Assembly: GCA_016868315.1 (NCBI GenBank) | Contig: VGHE01000009.1 | Coordinates: 1 to 64,000, forward strand | Reading direction: 5' to 3' | Length of the DNA: 64,000 nt | Source of the DNA: Betaproteobacteria bacterium | Lineage (GTDB): Bacteria > Bdellovibrionota_B > Oligoflexia > Silvanigrellales > Silvanigrellaceae | Shown here: positions 57,365 through 64,000 of the stretch, piece after piece | Position numbering within the stretch: position 1 is the stretch's first letter | How the letters are laid out: each line of letters starts with the position of its first letter | Translations under genes and position numbers: made by a program | Notes under the pieces: generated by a model | What the model was told of the DNA's origin: nothing | Databases searched by the model: none | What the model saw: the letters and a program-made list of their open reading frames with translations, nothing else

Positions 57365-59224
57365 ATGCGTATTTGTATCGCCCAGACTCGTGTTCGCGCC
57401 GCTGCACTCGAGCAAAACTTTGCAGCCATGAAGGCTGCCATTGCCAAAGCACGCGCCGATGGAGCCGACCTCATCGTTTTCCCTGAGATGGCTCTGCCGG
57501 GTTATTTTCTCGGTGATGCATGGGAGCGTCCACACTTCCTGAAGGCCTGTCAGGAATACGCGCAACAACTCGCAGCACTCAGCAACGACGTGGCCATTCT
57601 GTTTGGAAGTGTCGGTGTCGACCCGACTGCACGCAATGAAGACGGCCGAATTCGAAAGTACAATGCGGCATTCGTGGCGCAGAGCGGACGTTTCCTCATG
57701 AACGAAAAACTGCAACTGCCCTTTTGGCCCAAAGCGTTGCTGCCAAATTACCGCGAATTTGACGACACCCGACACTTCCACGACCTGCGTAAGTTGGCTC
57801 TTGAACGCGGCGTTGCTCCTGAGCAACTCCTCAATCCTGCCATGATTCGCCTGCGCAACGGAACCACGGTGAGACTCGGAATTGGATTGTGTGAAGATGC
57901 GTGGGATGAAGATTACGCATTCAAACCCTACAGCGCGCTTTGCAGTGCTCAGCACAAGCCCGATCTGCTCATCAACCTGAGTTGCTCACCGTTCACTTTG
58001 GGTAAACAATCCAGACGAAAAAAACTCTTCTGTAGCATGTCCACCAAGGCGGGCTTACCGGTTGTCTACGTTAATGCTGTGGGGAGCCAGAACGTAGGCA
58101 AGACCATTTTCAGCTTCGACGGCCAAAGTGGGATCTATTTAGGGCAGGACTTTTTCCCAACTGCCGAACCTTTCGCAGAATGTTCTGAAACAATTGATCC
58201 TGCTGAAATAACCTCGAACAAAACTCCAATACGAATGAGCGAGGCACCAAGCGAGCGCATTCAAGAAATTCAAATTGCGCTTGAGAAAGGCTTGAGTTTT
58301 GTGCGCGAAGAATGGCAGCTCAGGAAAGTTGTCGTCGGTGTCAGCGGTGGAATCGATTCAGCACTCTCAGCTGTTTTACATGCACGCGTTTTTGGCGCCG
58401 AGAACGTCACCTGCGTGAATCTTCCCTCTCAATACAATTCACAATTAACCATAAATGCAGCACACCAACTGGCCAAAAATCTGAATTGCGCCTACGCATC
58501 ATTGAGCATCGAGGAATCAGTGAAGTTAACCCTCCGACAGCTTGAAGACGCACGCCAACAAGGGGTTGAGATACCAGCAACTCTGAACCCTCTTGTGGCT
58601 GAGAATATTCAGGCGCGCGATCGTGGCTCACGGCTTGTTGCAAGCGTGTCTTCAGCTTTGGGTGCCGTTTTTCCCTGCAACGCAAACAAATCTGAAATGA
58701 CCGTGGGCTACTCAACGTTGTACGGAGATCACGCGGGGTACCTCGCACCACTCGGTGACCTGTGGAAGGGAGATGTTTACGCGCTGGCAGCGCATTACAA
58801 TTCAACAATTTATGGGAAAGAAATAATCCCGCAGGACACATTGAACGTGAAGCCGAGTGCGGAACTTTCACCGCAACAGGACATCACCAAAGGCCTGGGC
58901 GACCCACTGCACTATCCTTACCACGATGAGCTTTTCCGCCTCTGGGTCGAGGAGTGGAACAGACACGATTGCGAAAGCGTTATCGACGCTTGGATGAAGG
59001 GAACTCTCGCTGCTTGGCTCAGCCCAGAGGCCGCTTTTTACCTCTCACAAAACTTCAAAACCCAAGAGGCGTTCGAGGCTGATGTGCGGAGATGGTGGAG
59101 TGCCTACGTGGGAATGGGAGCCTTCAAAAGAGTGCAGGCTCCTCCAGTTCTAGCTCTCACACGACGAGCCTTCGGCTTTGACCACCGCGAGGCTGTCGGA
59201 CTTCACTTAGCGCGGGGGAAATAG
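57365..59224 (+). CDS. nadE: glutamine-dependent NAD+ synthetase
   Basis: Last step of NAD synthesis: amidates deamido-NAD with ammonia from glutamine. The 619-residue protein joins an N-terminal nitrilase-type amidase (FPEMALPGYFLG with the Glu, EKLQLP with the Lys, LCEDAWDED with Cys176) to an ATP-pyrophosphatase synthetase domain (GVSGGIDSAL, ~323-332). All three amidase catalytic residues are present, so it should use glutamine. GGAGGGG lies before the ATG. The last 22 bp overlap the convergent TrpR-like gene. Confidence 0.94.
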   Translation: MRICIAQTRVRAAALEQNFAAMKAAIAKARADGADLIVFPEMALPGYFLGDAWERPHFLKACQEYAQQLAALSNDVAILFGSVGVDPTARNEDGRIRKYNAAFVAQSGRFLMNEKLQLPFWPKALLPNYREFDDTRHFHDLRKLALERGVAPEQLLNPAMIRLRNGTTVRLGIGLCEDAWDEDYAFKPYSALCSAQHKPDLLINLSCSPFTLGKQSRRKKLFCSMSTKAGLPVVYVNAVGSQNVGKTIFSFDGQSGIYLGQDFFPTAEPFAECSETIDPAEITSNKTPIRMSEAPSERIQEIQIALEKGLSFVREEWQLRKVVVGVSGGIDSALSAVLHARVFGAENVTCVNLPSQYNSQLTINAAHQLAKNLNCAYASLSIEESVKLTLRQLEDARQQGVEIPATLNPLVAENIQARDRGSRLVASVSSALGAVFPCNANKSEMTVGYSTLYGDHAGYLAPLGDLWKGDVYALAAHYNSTIYGKEIIPQDTLNVKPSAELSPQQDITKGLGDPLHYPYHDELFRLWVEEWNRHDCESVIDAWMKGTLAAWLSPEAAFYLSQNFKTQEAFEADVRRWWSAYVGMGAFKRVQAPPVLALTRRAFGFDHREAVGLHLARGK

Positions 59225-59478
59225 CGTTTCAAAAGGTCATTCTCCCGTTGCCAAACTCGGCTGCCGCGCGTCACGGTAGCAATACCAACGCGCAGCTGCT
59301 CGGAAATTTCGCGCTGTGGAGTTCCGCGCGCAAGGCCATCTAAAATACCCAAGCGCTGCACGAGTGCATCGATCTCTGCGGGTGTCAGAAGAGATTTCAA
59401 CAGCTGCATCAAATCATCTTCTCTAGCGTTTTTGAGAAAACCCGTGAGTTCGCTGATGCGCGGATCGACTGTTTCCAT
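59203..59478 (-). CDS. TrpR-family transcriptional regulator
   Basis: The 91-residue protein matches the TrpR/YerC helical fold: LLTPAEIDALVQRLGILDGLARG, then the helix-turn-helix REISEQLRVGIATVTRGSRVW. E. coli TrpR has the same LTP...RGS pattern. TrpR proper binds tryptophan and represses trp genes; many YerC-type members have no known ligand, and there is no trp gene here. ATG 59478 has GAGG 5 nt upstream; the track start at 59496 is a TTG. Paired inverted repeats sit about 75-95 bp upstream. Its 3' end overlaps nadE. Confidence 0.85.
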   Translation of the reverse strand: METVDPRISELTGFLKNAREDDLMQLLKSLLTPAEIDALVQRLGILDGLARGTPQREISEQLRVGIATVTRGSRVWQRENDLLKRYFPRAK

Positions 59479-59542
59479 GAAATCCTCTTCGGTCAAGGTT
59501 GCGTTTTTGGCCGGCGCGACAATGCCAGTGGGATGTTCAAAC

Positions 59543-59558
59543 GGACAAGCAAATGTCC
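59543..59558 (-). repeat. short inverted repeat overlapping the larger one upstream of the TrpR-like gene
   Basis: GGACA and TGTCC (5 bp, 6-nt loop). The TGTCC arm is shared with the larger inverted repeat at 59552-59575, so the two hairpins are mutually exclusive, like an attenuator pair. Confidence 0.35.
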
Positions 59559-59575
59559 CTCAAACCAGGGACATT
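59552..59575 (-). promoter_or_regulatory. perfect 9-bp inverted repeat: operator of the TrpR-like gene or terminator of the upstream gene
   Basis: AATGTCCCT-CAAACC-AGGGACATT spans the stop codon (TAA, 59576-59574) of the TPR gene and lies 73 bp before the TrpR-like start. On the minus strand the stem is followed by TTGCTTG, not a strong T-run. As an operator it would suit autoregulation by a dimeric TrpR-type protein. Confidence 0.5.
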
Positions 59576-60452
59576 AACTCGCTTGAGGCGGGTTTTTATT
59601 GGAATTTTCGGAATCTTCCGAATCAAAGCTGCGGTTCATCCGGACACCAGAGGCCGCCCGCGTCACATAGGAGACCGTATCCACGTGGGTGAGGATGTTC
59701 TTTAGGAAATGACGCCGTGCCCGAACAACACTTCCATTGCGGGAAATGTCAAAGTTCAGCAGCGGCACGTGTGAGTCATTCTGACCGAAAATTTTAAGAC
59801 GCAAAAAATCCACGCGTGGATCTTGGTCGAATTCAATGACTGCAACCTTCAGTTCGTCCCATGCATAGACGCGCTCACGAAAGCGGGTGCACACAGAGAG
59901 ACCACGCAGACCCACGAGAATACGTTTAATGCCGGTCATCTGTATCGCGAGCAGCGCTACGCACGGCAGGAGCACCAGAAACACAAAAGAGAGTGCCATG
60001 GTGATCACTTCATTCGGATTGGTGAAACGCACTTGAGCGCTTGTCAGAAGAAAAACAACGCAGCCCACGAGTCCGGCGATCGAAACCCACAACTGACTTC
60101 CCGGAAATGCATAGTACCAGCGCCCTTCCGAGGTCAGCTCGCTAAACAAGATGGCCTCTCGCTCTTCGTTAGCGCGTTGCTCAATTTCCTGCACAACCTC
60201 TTCGGAGGGATTAGGCAATTGTGAGAGTTTAAGCAGCGTTTGATACGACTCCTCAAAGCGTCCCCAAGAATCCAGAATTCTGGCCTTGAGCCGAAGCGCT
60301 TCAGGATTACGCGGCGCTAGGTCGAGCAAATCCTCTAGGATTTGTAGTGACCCTGTTCCGTCGCCTGCAGCATAGAGCTTTTGTGCTTCATTTACGTGCT
60401 TCATACACGGCGTATCGGCAGGCAGAAAGACAGTCTGAGCCCCCTCAGACAT
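59574..60452 (-). CDS. TPR-containing two-helix membrane protein
   Basis: The 292-residue protein has an N-terminal TPR-like part (EAQKLYAAGDGTGSLQILEDLLDLAPRNPEALRLKARIL, ~18-60), then two membrane helices (~120-170), and a cytoplasmic C-terminal domain of PH-like appearance (RVYAWDELKVAVIEFDQDP, ~205-225) plus a disordered tail. ATG 60452 was chosen; the ribosome-binding site is weak. It lies downstream of rplI. Function unknown; a scaffold or quality-control role is only a guess. Confidence 0.7.
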   Translation of the reverse strand: MSEGAQTVFLPADTPCMKHVNEAQKLYAAGDGTGSLQILEDLLDLAPRNPEALRLKARILDSWGRFEESYQTLLKLSQLPNPSEEVVQEIEQRANEEREAILFSELTSEGRWYYAFPGSQLWVSIAGLVGCVVFLLTSAQVRFTNPNEVITMALSFVFLVLLPCVALLAIQMTGIKRILVGLRGLSVCTRFRERVYAWDELKVAVIEFDQDPRVDFLRLKIFGQNDSHVPLLNFDISRNGSVVRARRHFLKNILTHVDTVSYVTRAASGVRMNRSFDSEDSENSNKNPPQAS

Positions 60453-60509
60453 GAAAATGCCGCCGAGCCAAACGGCTGGCGGCAATTCATAAGCGGGGCG
60501 AGGTGGGGC

Positions 60510-60956
60510 TTAGCCCTGAGCGACAACCCAAATCTTAAATTCTGCAGACACTTCTGGGTGAAGTTTGACAGAACCGCGATAAACGCCAACACGCTTGATG
60601 TCGTCGAGGATGGAAATAGAACGGCGGTCGAATTCAAAGCCTTCCGACTTGAAAGCGTCTGCCAGCTCTTGAGTGGTTACAGTACCGAAAATCTTGTCTT
60701 CTTCGCCCACAGCCTTCTGAACGGTCAAGGAAACCGAGCCGATTTGGGTTGCGAGTTCTTTCGCAGTTGCGAGAGCCTTAGCTTTGCCGAGTTCAGCCAA
60801 GCGGAGCTGGTGATCCAGCTGCGACTTGTTGCGGGCATCAGCGAGAATCGCGAGCTTGCGCGGAAAAAGAAAGTTACGCGCATAGCCGGGCTTGACCTTT
60901 ACGAGGTCGCCGATGTGGCCAAGATTTGGGACGTTTTGTTGAAGTAATACTTGCAT
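60510..60956 (-). CDS. rplI: 50S ribosomal protein L9
   Basis: Large-subunit ribosomal protein with the L9 N-terminal motif QNVPNLGHIGDLVKVKPGYARNFL (~8-31), the connecting helix, and the C-terminal RNA-binding domain. Length (148) is the family norm. It follows the DUF2232 gene and rpsF on the same strand, in the usual rpsF-(rpsR)-DUF2232-rplI order apart from the missing rpsR. Confidence 0.97.
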   Translation of the reverse strand: MQVLLQQNVPNLGHIGDLVKVKPGYARNFLFPRKLAILADARNKSQLDHQLRLAELGKAKALATAKELATQIGSVSLTVQKAVGEEDKIFGTVTTQELADAFKSEGFEFDRRSISILDDIKRVGVYRGSVKLHPEVSAEFKIWVVAQG

Positions 60957-61004
60957 GCTTATACCCCGATCATGAATCTTCGATCCGAAAACGGAAACAA
61001 CCGC

Positions 61005-62390
61005 CTACACCGCATTTTTGTTTTTGGCAAGCCGGTTTCTAAAATCATAGGCATTGTCGAGCAATCCGACTCCCGCGAGCACCGCAACAACAAGAAACGG
61101 CCCCCCGTCGAGCGAGCTCGAGAGCAGAAGAATGGCAAAGACTGCCGCCAAGGCAACCAATGGGCGCAGACAGGCATGAACTATCAGTGCCCCCTGCAAT
61201 GCCAGCCCCACCAGAACCATGAGCGCAGCCAAAGCCCCCCACACCAGCACTGGGCCTTTGGGCTCGGCGGGGAGCCAGCTCCCGAGTTCTGCGTCCCCCT
61301 GCCAGAGCGAGGACATGTACAACAGCATTGCGAGTGCGGGCACCGCCAACCACAAAGGAACCGCAAACAAACGCGAGCGCCATCCCGGTTCAGCGGAGAG
61401 GGTGAAGCGGTAGCCAAAGATATCTGTTGTCGAAGGTGGATTTGGCTCACGTGCCAGGCGTCTGAGCCAGCCCGGTAGCATCGCTGATCCGGACTTCTTC
61501 TCCTCGGACCACGGAGCTGTATTGCCGGATTCAGATGCGCCCCGCGTAGGCTTCTTCACGTGCGCCTGAACGACCACTCCGCTGGTCAAAGCATCCAGAG
61601 GGGCTCCCCTCTTTCGCCCCATGAGAGCCTTCATGCTCTCCGCGGTCTGCTGGAAAATGAACACCATCTGATGCGGAAAAACTTCACGGTTAGCGAGCAC
61701 ATAACGGAGCACAAAGTGCATGCGTTCGGTTTGGTTGAACGCAAAATCAATAAGAACCACCGTTGCGGCCAATGAACCCAGGACAAAAACTGAAAGCGAA
61801 CCGGAGTCGGCAAAGAGAAGCCAAGCCAAGCGTTCCCAACTCTCTTGGTCGAGGAAACGCTGCATTTCATCGATTACCCGAGACTCCTTCAGCTGTCGCA
61901 GCAGAGTTTCGGCTTGTGCTGCATTAGTCGCGCCCAACCCACCCGCAATATTCGCAGTCAACCAGGCCTCGACGTTGAAGCCCTGCGGAACGCCGAGCAG
62001 ACTGCTCATCATCAAGACCACCGGCAGTGCCAAAACCAGCAAAGCCCAGAGCGCGGAGCGGTTTTTAAAACGAAACATGAGGCTGAGCCATAAAAACGGC
62101 AGACTCAATATCCCCAATGTTCCGGCCATCACAAACACCGGGAGCCGGGTTATCATGCCCAAGAAATAAATGAGCATGGATACGGCTGCCATGAGAAGAA
62201 CTGCACTGCGCAAACGCAGCACAGAGGCAACCTGCGCCACATGATAGGCCGCAAGCGGAAAGACAAAAGCCAATAGGCTAATGGCAATAAGAATGCCGGA
62301 CAACAGAAGACCCGCGGAGCGTTTCTGCTGCGCGGGCCGTTCCGGTTGAACTCCGGATGGCTGTTCATTCCAATCAGGAAAACCATTCAT
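61005..62390 (-). CDS. DUF2232-like polytopic membrane protein between rpsF and rplI
   Basis: The 461-residue protein has about eight to ten hydrophobic segments in two blocks, separated by a hydrophilic cytoplasmic loop (~255-325). Location between rpsF and rplI and the membrane layout match DUF2232 (YybS) proteins, which occupy this place in many bacteria. It has no catalytic motif. The middle loop and C-terminal block are longer than in short family members. Role unknown. Confidence 0.7.
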   Translation of the reverse strand: MNGFPDWNEQPSGVQPERPAQQKRSAGLLLSGILIAISLLAFVFPLAAYHVAQVASVLRLRSAVLLMAAVSMLIYFLGMITRLPVFVMAGTLGILSLPFLWLSLMFRFKNRSALWALLVLALPVVLMMSSLLGVPQGFNVEAWLTANIAGGLGATNAAQAETLLRQLKESRVIDEMQRFLDQESWERLAWLLFADSGSLSVFVLGSLAATVVLIDFAFNQTERMHFVLRYVLANREVFPHQMVFIFQQTAESMKALMGRKRGAPLDALTSGVVVQAHVKKPTRGASESGNTAPWSEEKKSGSAMLPGWLRRLAREPNPPSTTDIFGYRFTLSAEPGWRSRLFAVPLWLAVPALAMLLYMSSLWQGDAELGSWLPAEPKGPVLVWGALAALMVLVGLALQGALIVHACLRPLVALAAVFAILLLSSSLDGGPFLVVAVLAGVGLLDNAYDFRNRLAKNKNAV

Positions 62391-62434
62391 TCAGAGGTCT
62401 CTTTTGTGCTTGAGTTGACGGGAGTGAGGGATTC

Positions 62435-62860
62435 TCACTCTTCGTCACGTGGTGCGCCGCGGCGTGCGCTCATCGAATCGCCTTCAGCGCGCTCGCGAGC
62501 CTGCTCTGCTGCGCGTGTTGCGGCAGCTTCAGCTTGCTTCTGCAGTTCAACGCGGCGAGCTTCGACGTTCACCTTGTCGGAAAGCTTGATAATCAGGCTG
62601 CGCAACACGTTTTCGTCGAGCTTCAAAATACGCTCGAGTTCGCGAGCGCTATCCTGCTCGGTTGCAACATCATACACGTGGTAAATGCCGCGGGTTGCCT
62701 TGTTGATAGGATAAGCAAGCTTGCGAACACCCCAGGTGTCCTTACGGATAATTTGACCGCCATTGGTACCAATAATACCCTCCCAACGAGCCAGCATCTT
62801 GCTGAGCTCAGCTTCGGGAAGGTCCGGCTTGGCGATGATCATTGCTTCGTATTCACGCAT
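62435..62860 (-). CDS. rpsF: 30S ribosomal protein S6
   Basis: Small-subunit ribosomal protein binding next to S18. MREYEAMIIAKPDLPEAEL, WGVRKLAYPINKATRGIYHVYDV and the LERILKLDENVLRSLIIKL strand are typical. At 141 residues it carries a charged Ala/Glu/Arg-rich tail beyond the core. AAGGAG lies 8 nt before ATG 62860; the track's 154-codon extension upstream is spurious. rpsR, usually the next gene, is absent; the DUF2232 gene comes 44 bp later. Confidence 0.96.
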   Translation of the reverse strand: MREYEAMIIAKPDLPEAELSKMLARWEGIIGTNGGQIIRKDTWGVRKLAYPINKATRGIYHVYDVATEQDSARELERILKLDENVLRSLIIKLSDKVNVEARRVELQKQAEAAATRAAEQARERAEGDSMSARRGAPRDEE

Positions 62861-62951
62861 TATAAAAGCTCCTTCTGGATCGCTGCTGAAACACATGAGC
62901 CCCCTCATCAGCATCTGGTGTGCGGGGGCAAGGAGATTAACCAGACCGCGT

Positions 62952-62980
62952 CGCATAACCGCTCTTGAGCAAACATGCAA
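62952..62980 (-). promoter_or_regulatory. weak candidate promoter for rpsF
   Basis: On the minus strand TTGCAT (62980-62975), 17 bp, then TATGCG (62957-62952); both hexamers are poor matches to consensus. It lies in the 157-bp divergent gap with the gene at 63018. Confidence 0.25.
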
Positions 62981-63017
62981 GCGTTCAGATTCATCCCCCC
63001 AGGAAAGTCCGAAGTTT

Positions 63018-63791
63018 GTGGCTCTTTTTCGCAGAAAAGCCCAGTTTGCAGGCCTGCTCCAGTACAGACTCTGGGGACGCGCCCTTGCCTTCCTGCCCTT
63101 CGTGCTCGCAATTCGAGGAGTATCTGCTGCAGAGCCTGGGAAAATTGATTCCGACACAGCAGCAGGCGCACCTCCCCCCTGCCAATGGAGCCTGCCCCTT
63201 TCCGCGACGCTTACTGGTTTTTTTGCTGCGCAAATTGAATGCAAAACAGGAATAAGCTGGGGAGTGCGCTTCGGAACGGCACTTTTAGGATTCCGACAGC
63301 CCGTTGAATACGTCAGAACCAAAGCGAGCGTGGCCTACCCACCCGAAGGTTTACAGGGACGGCCAGCTGGGCTGGCTTCATGGCAAGTCGTCCACAGTGT
63401 AAAGTACGCCTATCTCCCAGAAGGCACCGCGACGCGGATTAAAACGTCCGGAGCCGAGCTCGCCCTTGCATCACCAGCACTTCAGCAGTGGAACGCCCTG
63501 ATGGACTCAGACCTCAGCCTTGAGCTGCGCTATTGGGGTGAAACTGCGGATAAGGCACCGCGCTTTGGCCTCAGAGCTTGGCAAACACTTCCCGCACGCT
63601 GGCGCACTCTCGGGGGCTTACACGAAACCCGCAATGCTGACGCGCGCGGGCTTCAGGCTCTGTATTTCTTCACCAAGAATCCGTGGGCGGCTGAATTGGG
63701 TCTGGGGCGAATGACGGTCGAAGTCGATCGTATTTCGGCCACCTCGCTTTATCCAACTTTCGAGATCACACTGGAATTGGGAACGCCATGA
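63018..63791 (+). CDS. exported protein of unknown function, 257 aa
   Basis: The mature part is beta-rich and unrecognised (GVRFGTALLGFRQPVEY, WQVVHSVKYAYLPEGTATRIKT), with repeated aromatic strand patterns that could suit a periplasmic or outer-membrane-associated beta protein. The N-terminus (VALFRRKAQF...ALAFLPFVLAIRGVSAAE) resembles a signal peptide with a long basic start, cleaved near SAAEP. GTG 63018 is the best start but its AGGA is 13 nt away; the track start at 62763 antisenses rpsF. It overlaps the lipoprotein gene at 63788 by ATGA. Confidence 0.6.
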   Translation: MALFRRKAQFAGLLQYRLWGRALAFLPFVLAIRGVSAAEPGKIDSDTAAGAPPPCQWSLPLSATLTGFFAAQIECKTGISWGVRFGTALLGFRQPVEYVRTKASVAYPPEGLQGRPAGLASWQVVHSVKYAYLPEGTATRIKTSGAELALASPALQQWNALMDSDLSLELRYWGETADKAPRFGLRAWQTLPARWRTLGGLHETRNADARGLQALYFFTKNPWAAELGLGRMTVEVDRISATSLYPTFEITLELGTP

Positions 63792-64000
63792 AAAAGTTTC
63801 TTCGATGCGGAATACTTTCATCCATAGTTCTTCTCGGGGGCTGCGAAATCCGATCGCGAATACCTGATTTGGTACCTTCACCCAATTCAAGTCCTGCGCT
63901 CAACCAGGGGATTCCGCTGAAGGGTAATATTGTCCGCGTGGGAGCTGCGCGAGCGGAATTTATACCAGAAAGGCCGACCGCACTTTCTGGCTATGGAGGA
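63788..64000 (+). CDS. lipoprotein, N-terminal fragment, possibly neutral ceramidase-like
   Basis: The start (ATG 63788) overlaps the upstream stop as ATGA. The visible 71 residues give a lipoprotein signal with lipobox LLGGC and then a linker and VGAARAEFIPERPTALSGYGG. The last stretch resembles the start of neutral/alkaline ceramidase-type hydrolases (a VGxARxxITP...GY pattern), but too little is seen to be sure. The gene continues past the window. Confidence 0.65.
   Translation, partial: MKKFLRCGILSSIVLLGGCEIRSRIPDLVPSPNSSPALNQGIPLKGNIVRVGAARAEFIPERPTALSGYGG

Noticed and set aside
62763-63322. Long frames on both strands across the rpsF start region (track 62435-63322 minus and 62763-63791 plus)
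   Set aside because: The true starts are ATG 62860 (AAGGAG) and GTG 63018; the extra codons of each frame lie over the other gene or the intergenic gap and carry no family signal.
1-64000. CRISPR arrays, tRNA or rRNA genes, insertion sequences, phage or integrase genes
   Set aside because: I scanned gaps and found no repeat-spacer pattern, no tRNA-like TTCGAnTC arm with a CCA or discriminator context, no transposase or integrase frame; gaps are all under about 220 bp.

Overview
The window is dense bacterial chromosome with about 51 protein genes, moderate GC by eye, short gaps and many 4-bp ATGA overlaps. I see no rRNA, tRNA, CRISPR array, insertion sequence, prophage or plasmid gene. Gram-negative markers (LspA, PlsB, several lipoproteins, a GspC-like protein) sit beside a mevalonate isoprenoid operon with type 2 IPP isomerase, PilZ and HD-GYP proteins, a ClpC-type AAA+ chaperone and several large unrecognised envelope proteins. 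This mix suggests a Bdellovibrionota/Oligoflexia or other former-deltaproteobacterial lineage. That placement is inference; no taxonomic marker was searched.

Left part (1-19.3 kb): a DUF4139 protein cut by the window edge; biosynthetic arginine decarboxylase; a small unknown protein; an lspA - clpC-type - HD-GYP run; a LuxE-LuxC fusion convergent with a tandem-PilZ protein; a lipoprotein; a full-length ABC exporter of the eukaryote-like ABCC/MRP type; a c-type cytochrome lipoprotein; a COG3146 acyltransferase; and a membrane-anchored acidic protein.

19.4-27 kb (minus): idi2, HMG-CoA reductase, phosphomevalonate kinase, diphosphomevalonate decarboxylase and mevalonate kinase overlap in one operon, followed 41 bp later by a patatin-like phospholipase with an unusual N-terminal region. 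Only HMG-CoA synthase and thiolase are missing for a complete route from acetyl-CoA to IPP/DMAPP.

27-39.5 kb: lipoprotein and soluble proteins of unknown function, a hexapeptide-repeat protein, a 974-residue membrane-anchored protein, the coupled alr-queA-tgt operon (D-alanine for peptidoglycan plus queuosine tRNA modification) and an orphan GspC-like PDZ protein. 39.5-49 kb: rpmF (L32) with a good promoter and terminator, a NifS-type cysteine desulfurase, a GlpD-like dehydrogenase, a RarD-type permease, and more envelope proteins of unknown role.

49-64 kb: plsB, a complete branched-chain amino-acid uptake system (livK-livH-livM-livG-livF) with panC attached, glutamine-dependent NAD synthetase, a TrpR-family repressor, a TPR membrane protein, a ribosomal cluster rplI - DUF2232 - rpsF without rpsR, and two exported proteins running off the right edge. 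Five of the eight convergent gene pairs overlap at their 3' ends, and only one of the eight shows an obvious intrinsic terminator. Starts were chosen by hand from ribosome-binding sites and often differ from the supplied ORF track, which uses the longest GTG/TTG-tolerant frame.
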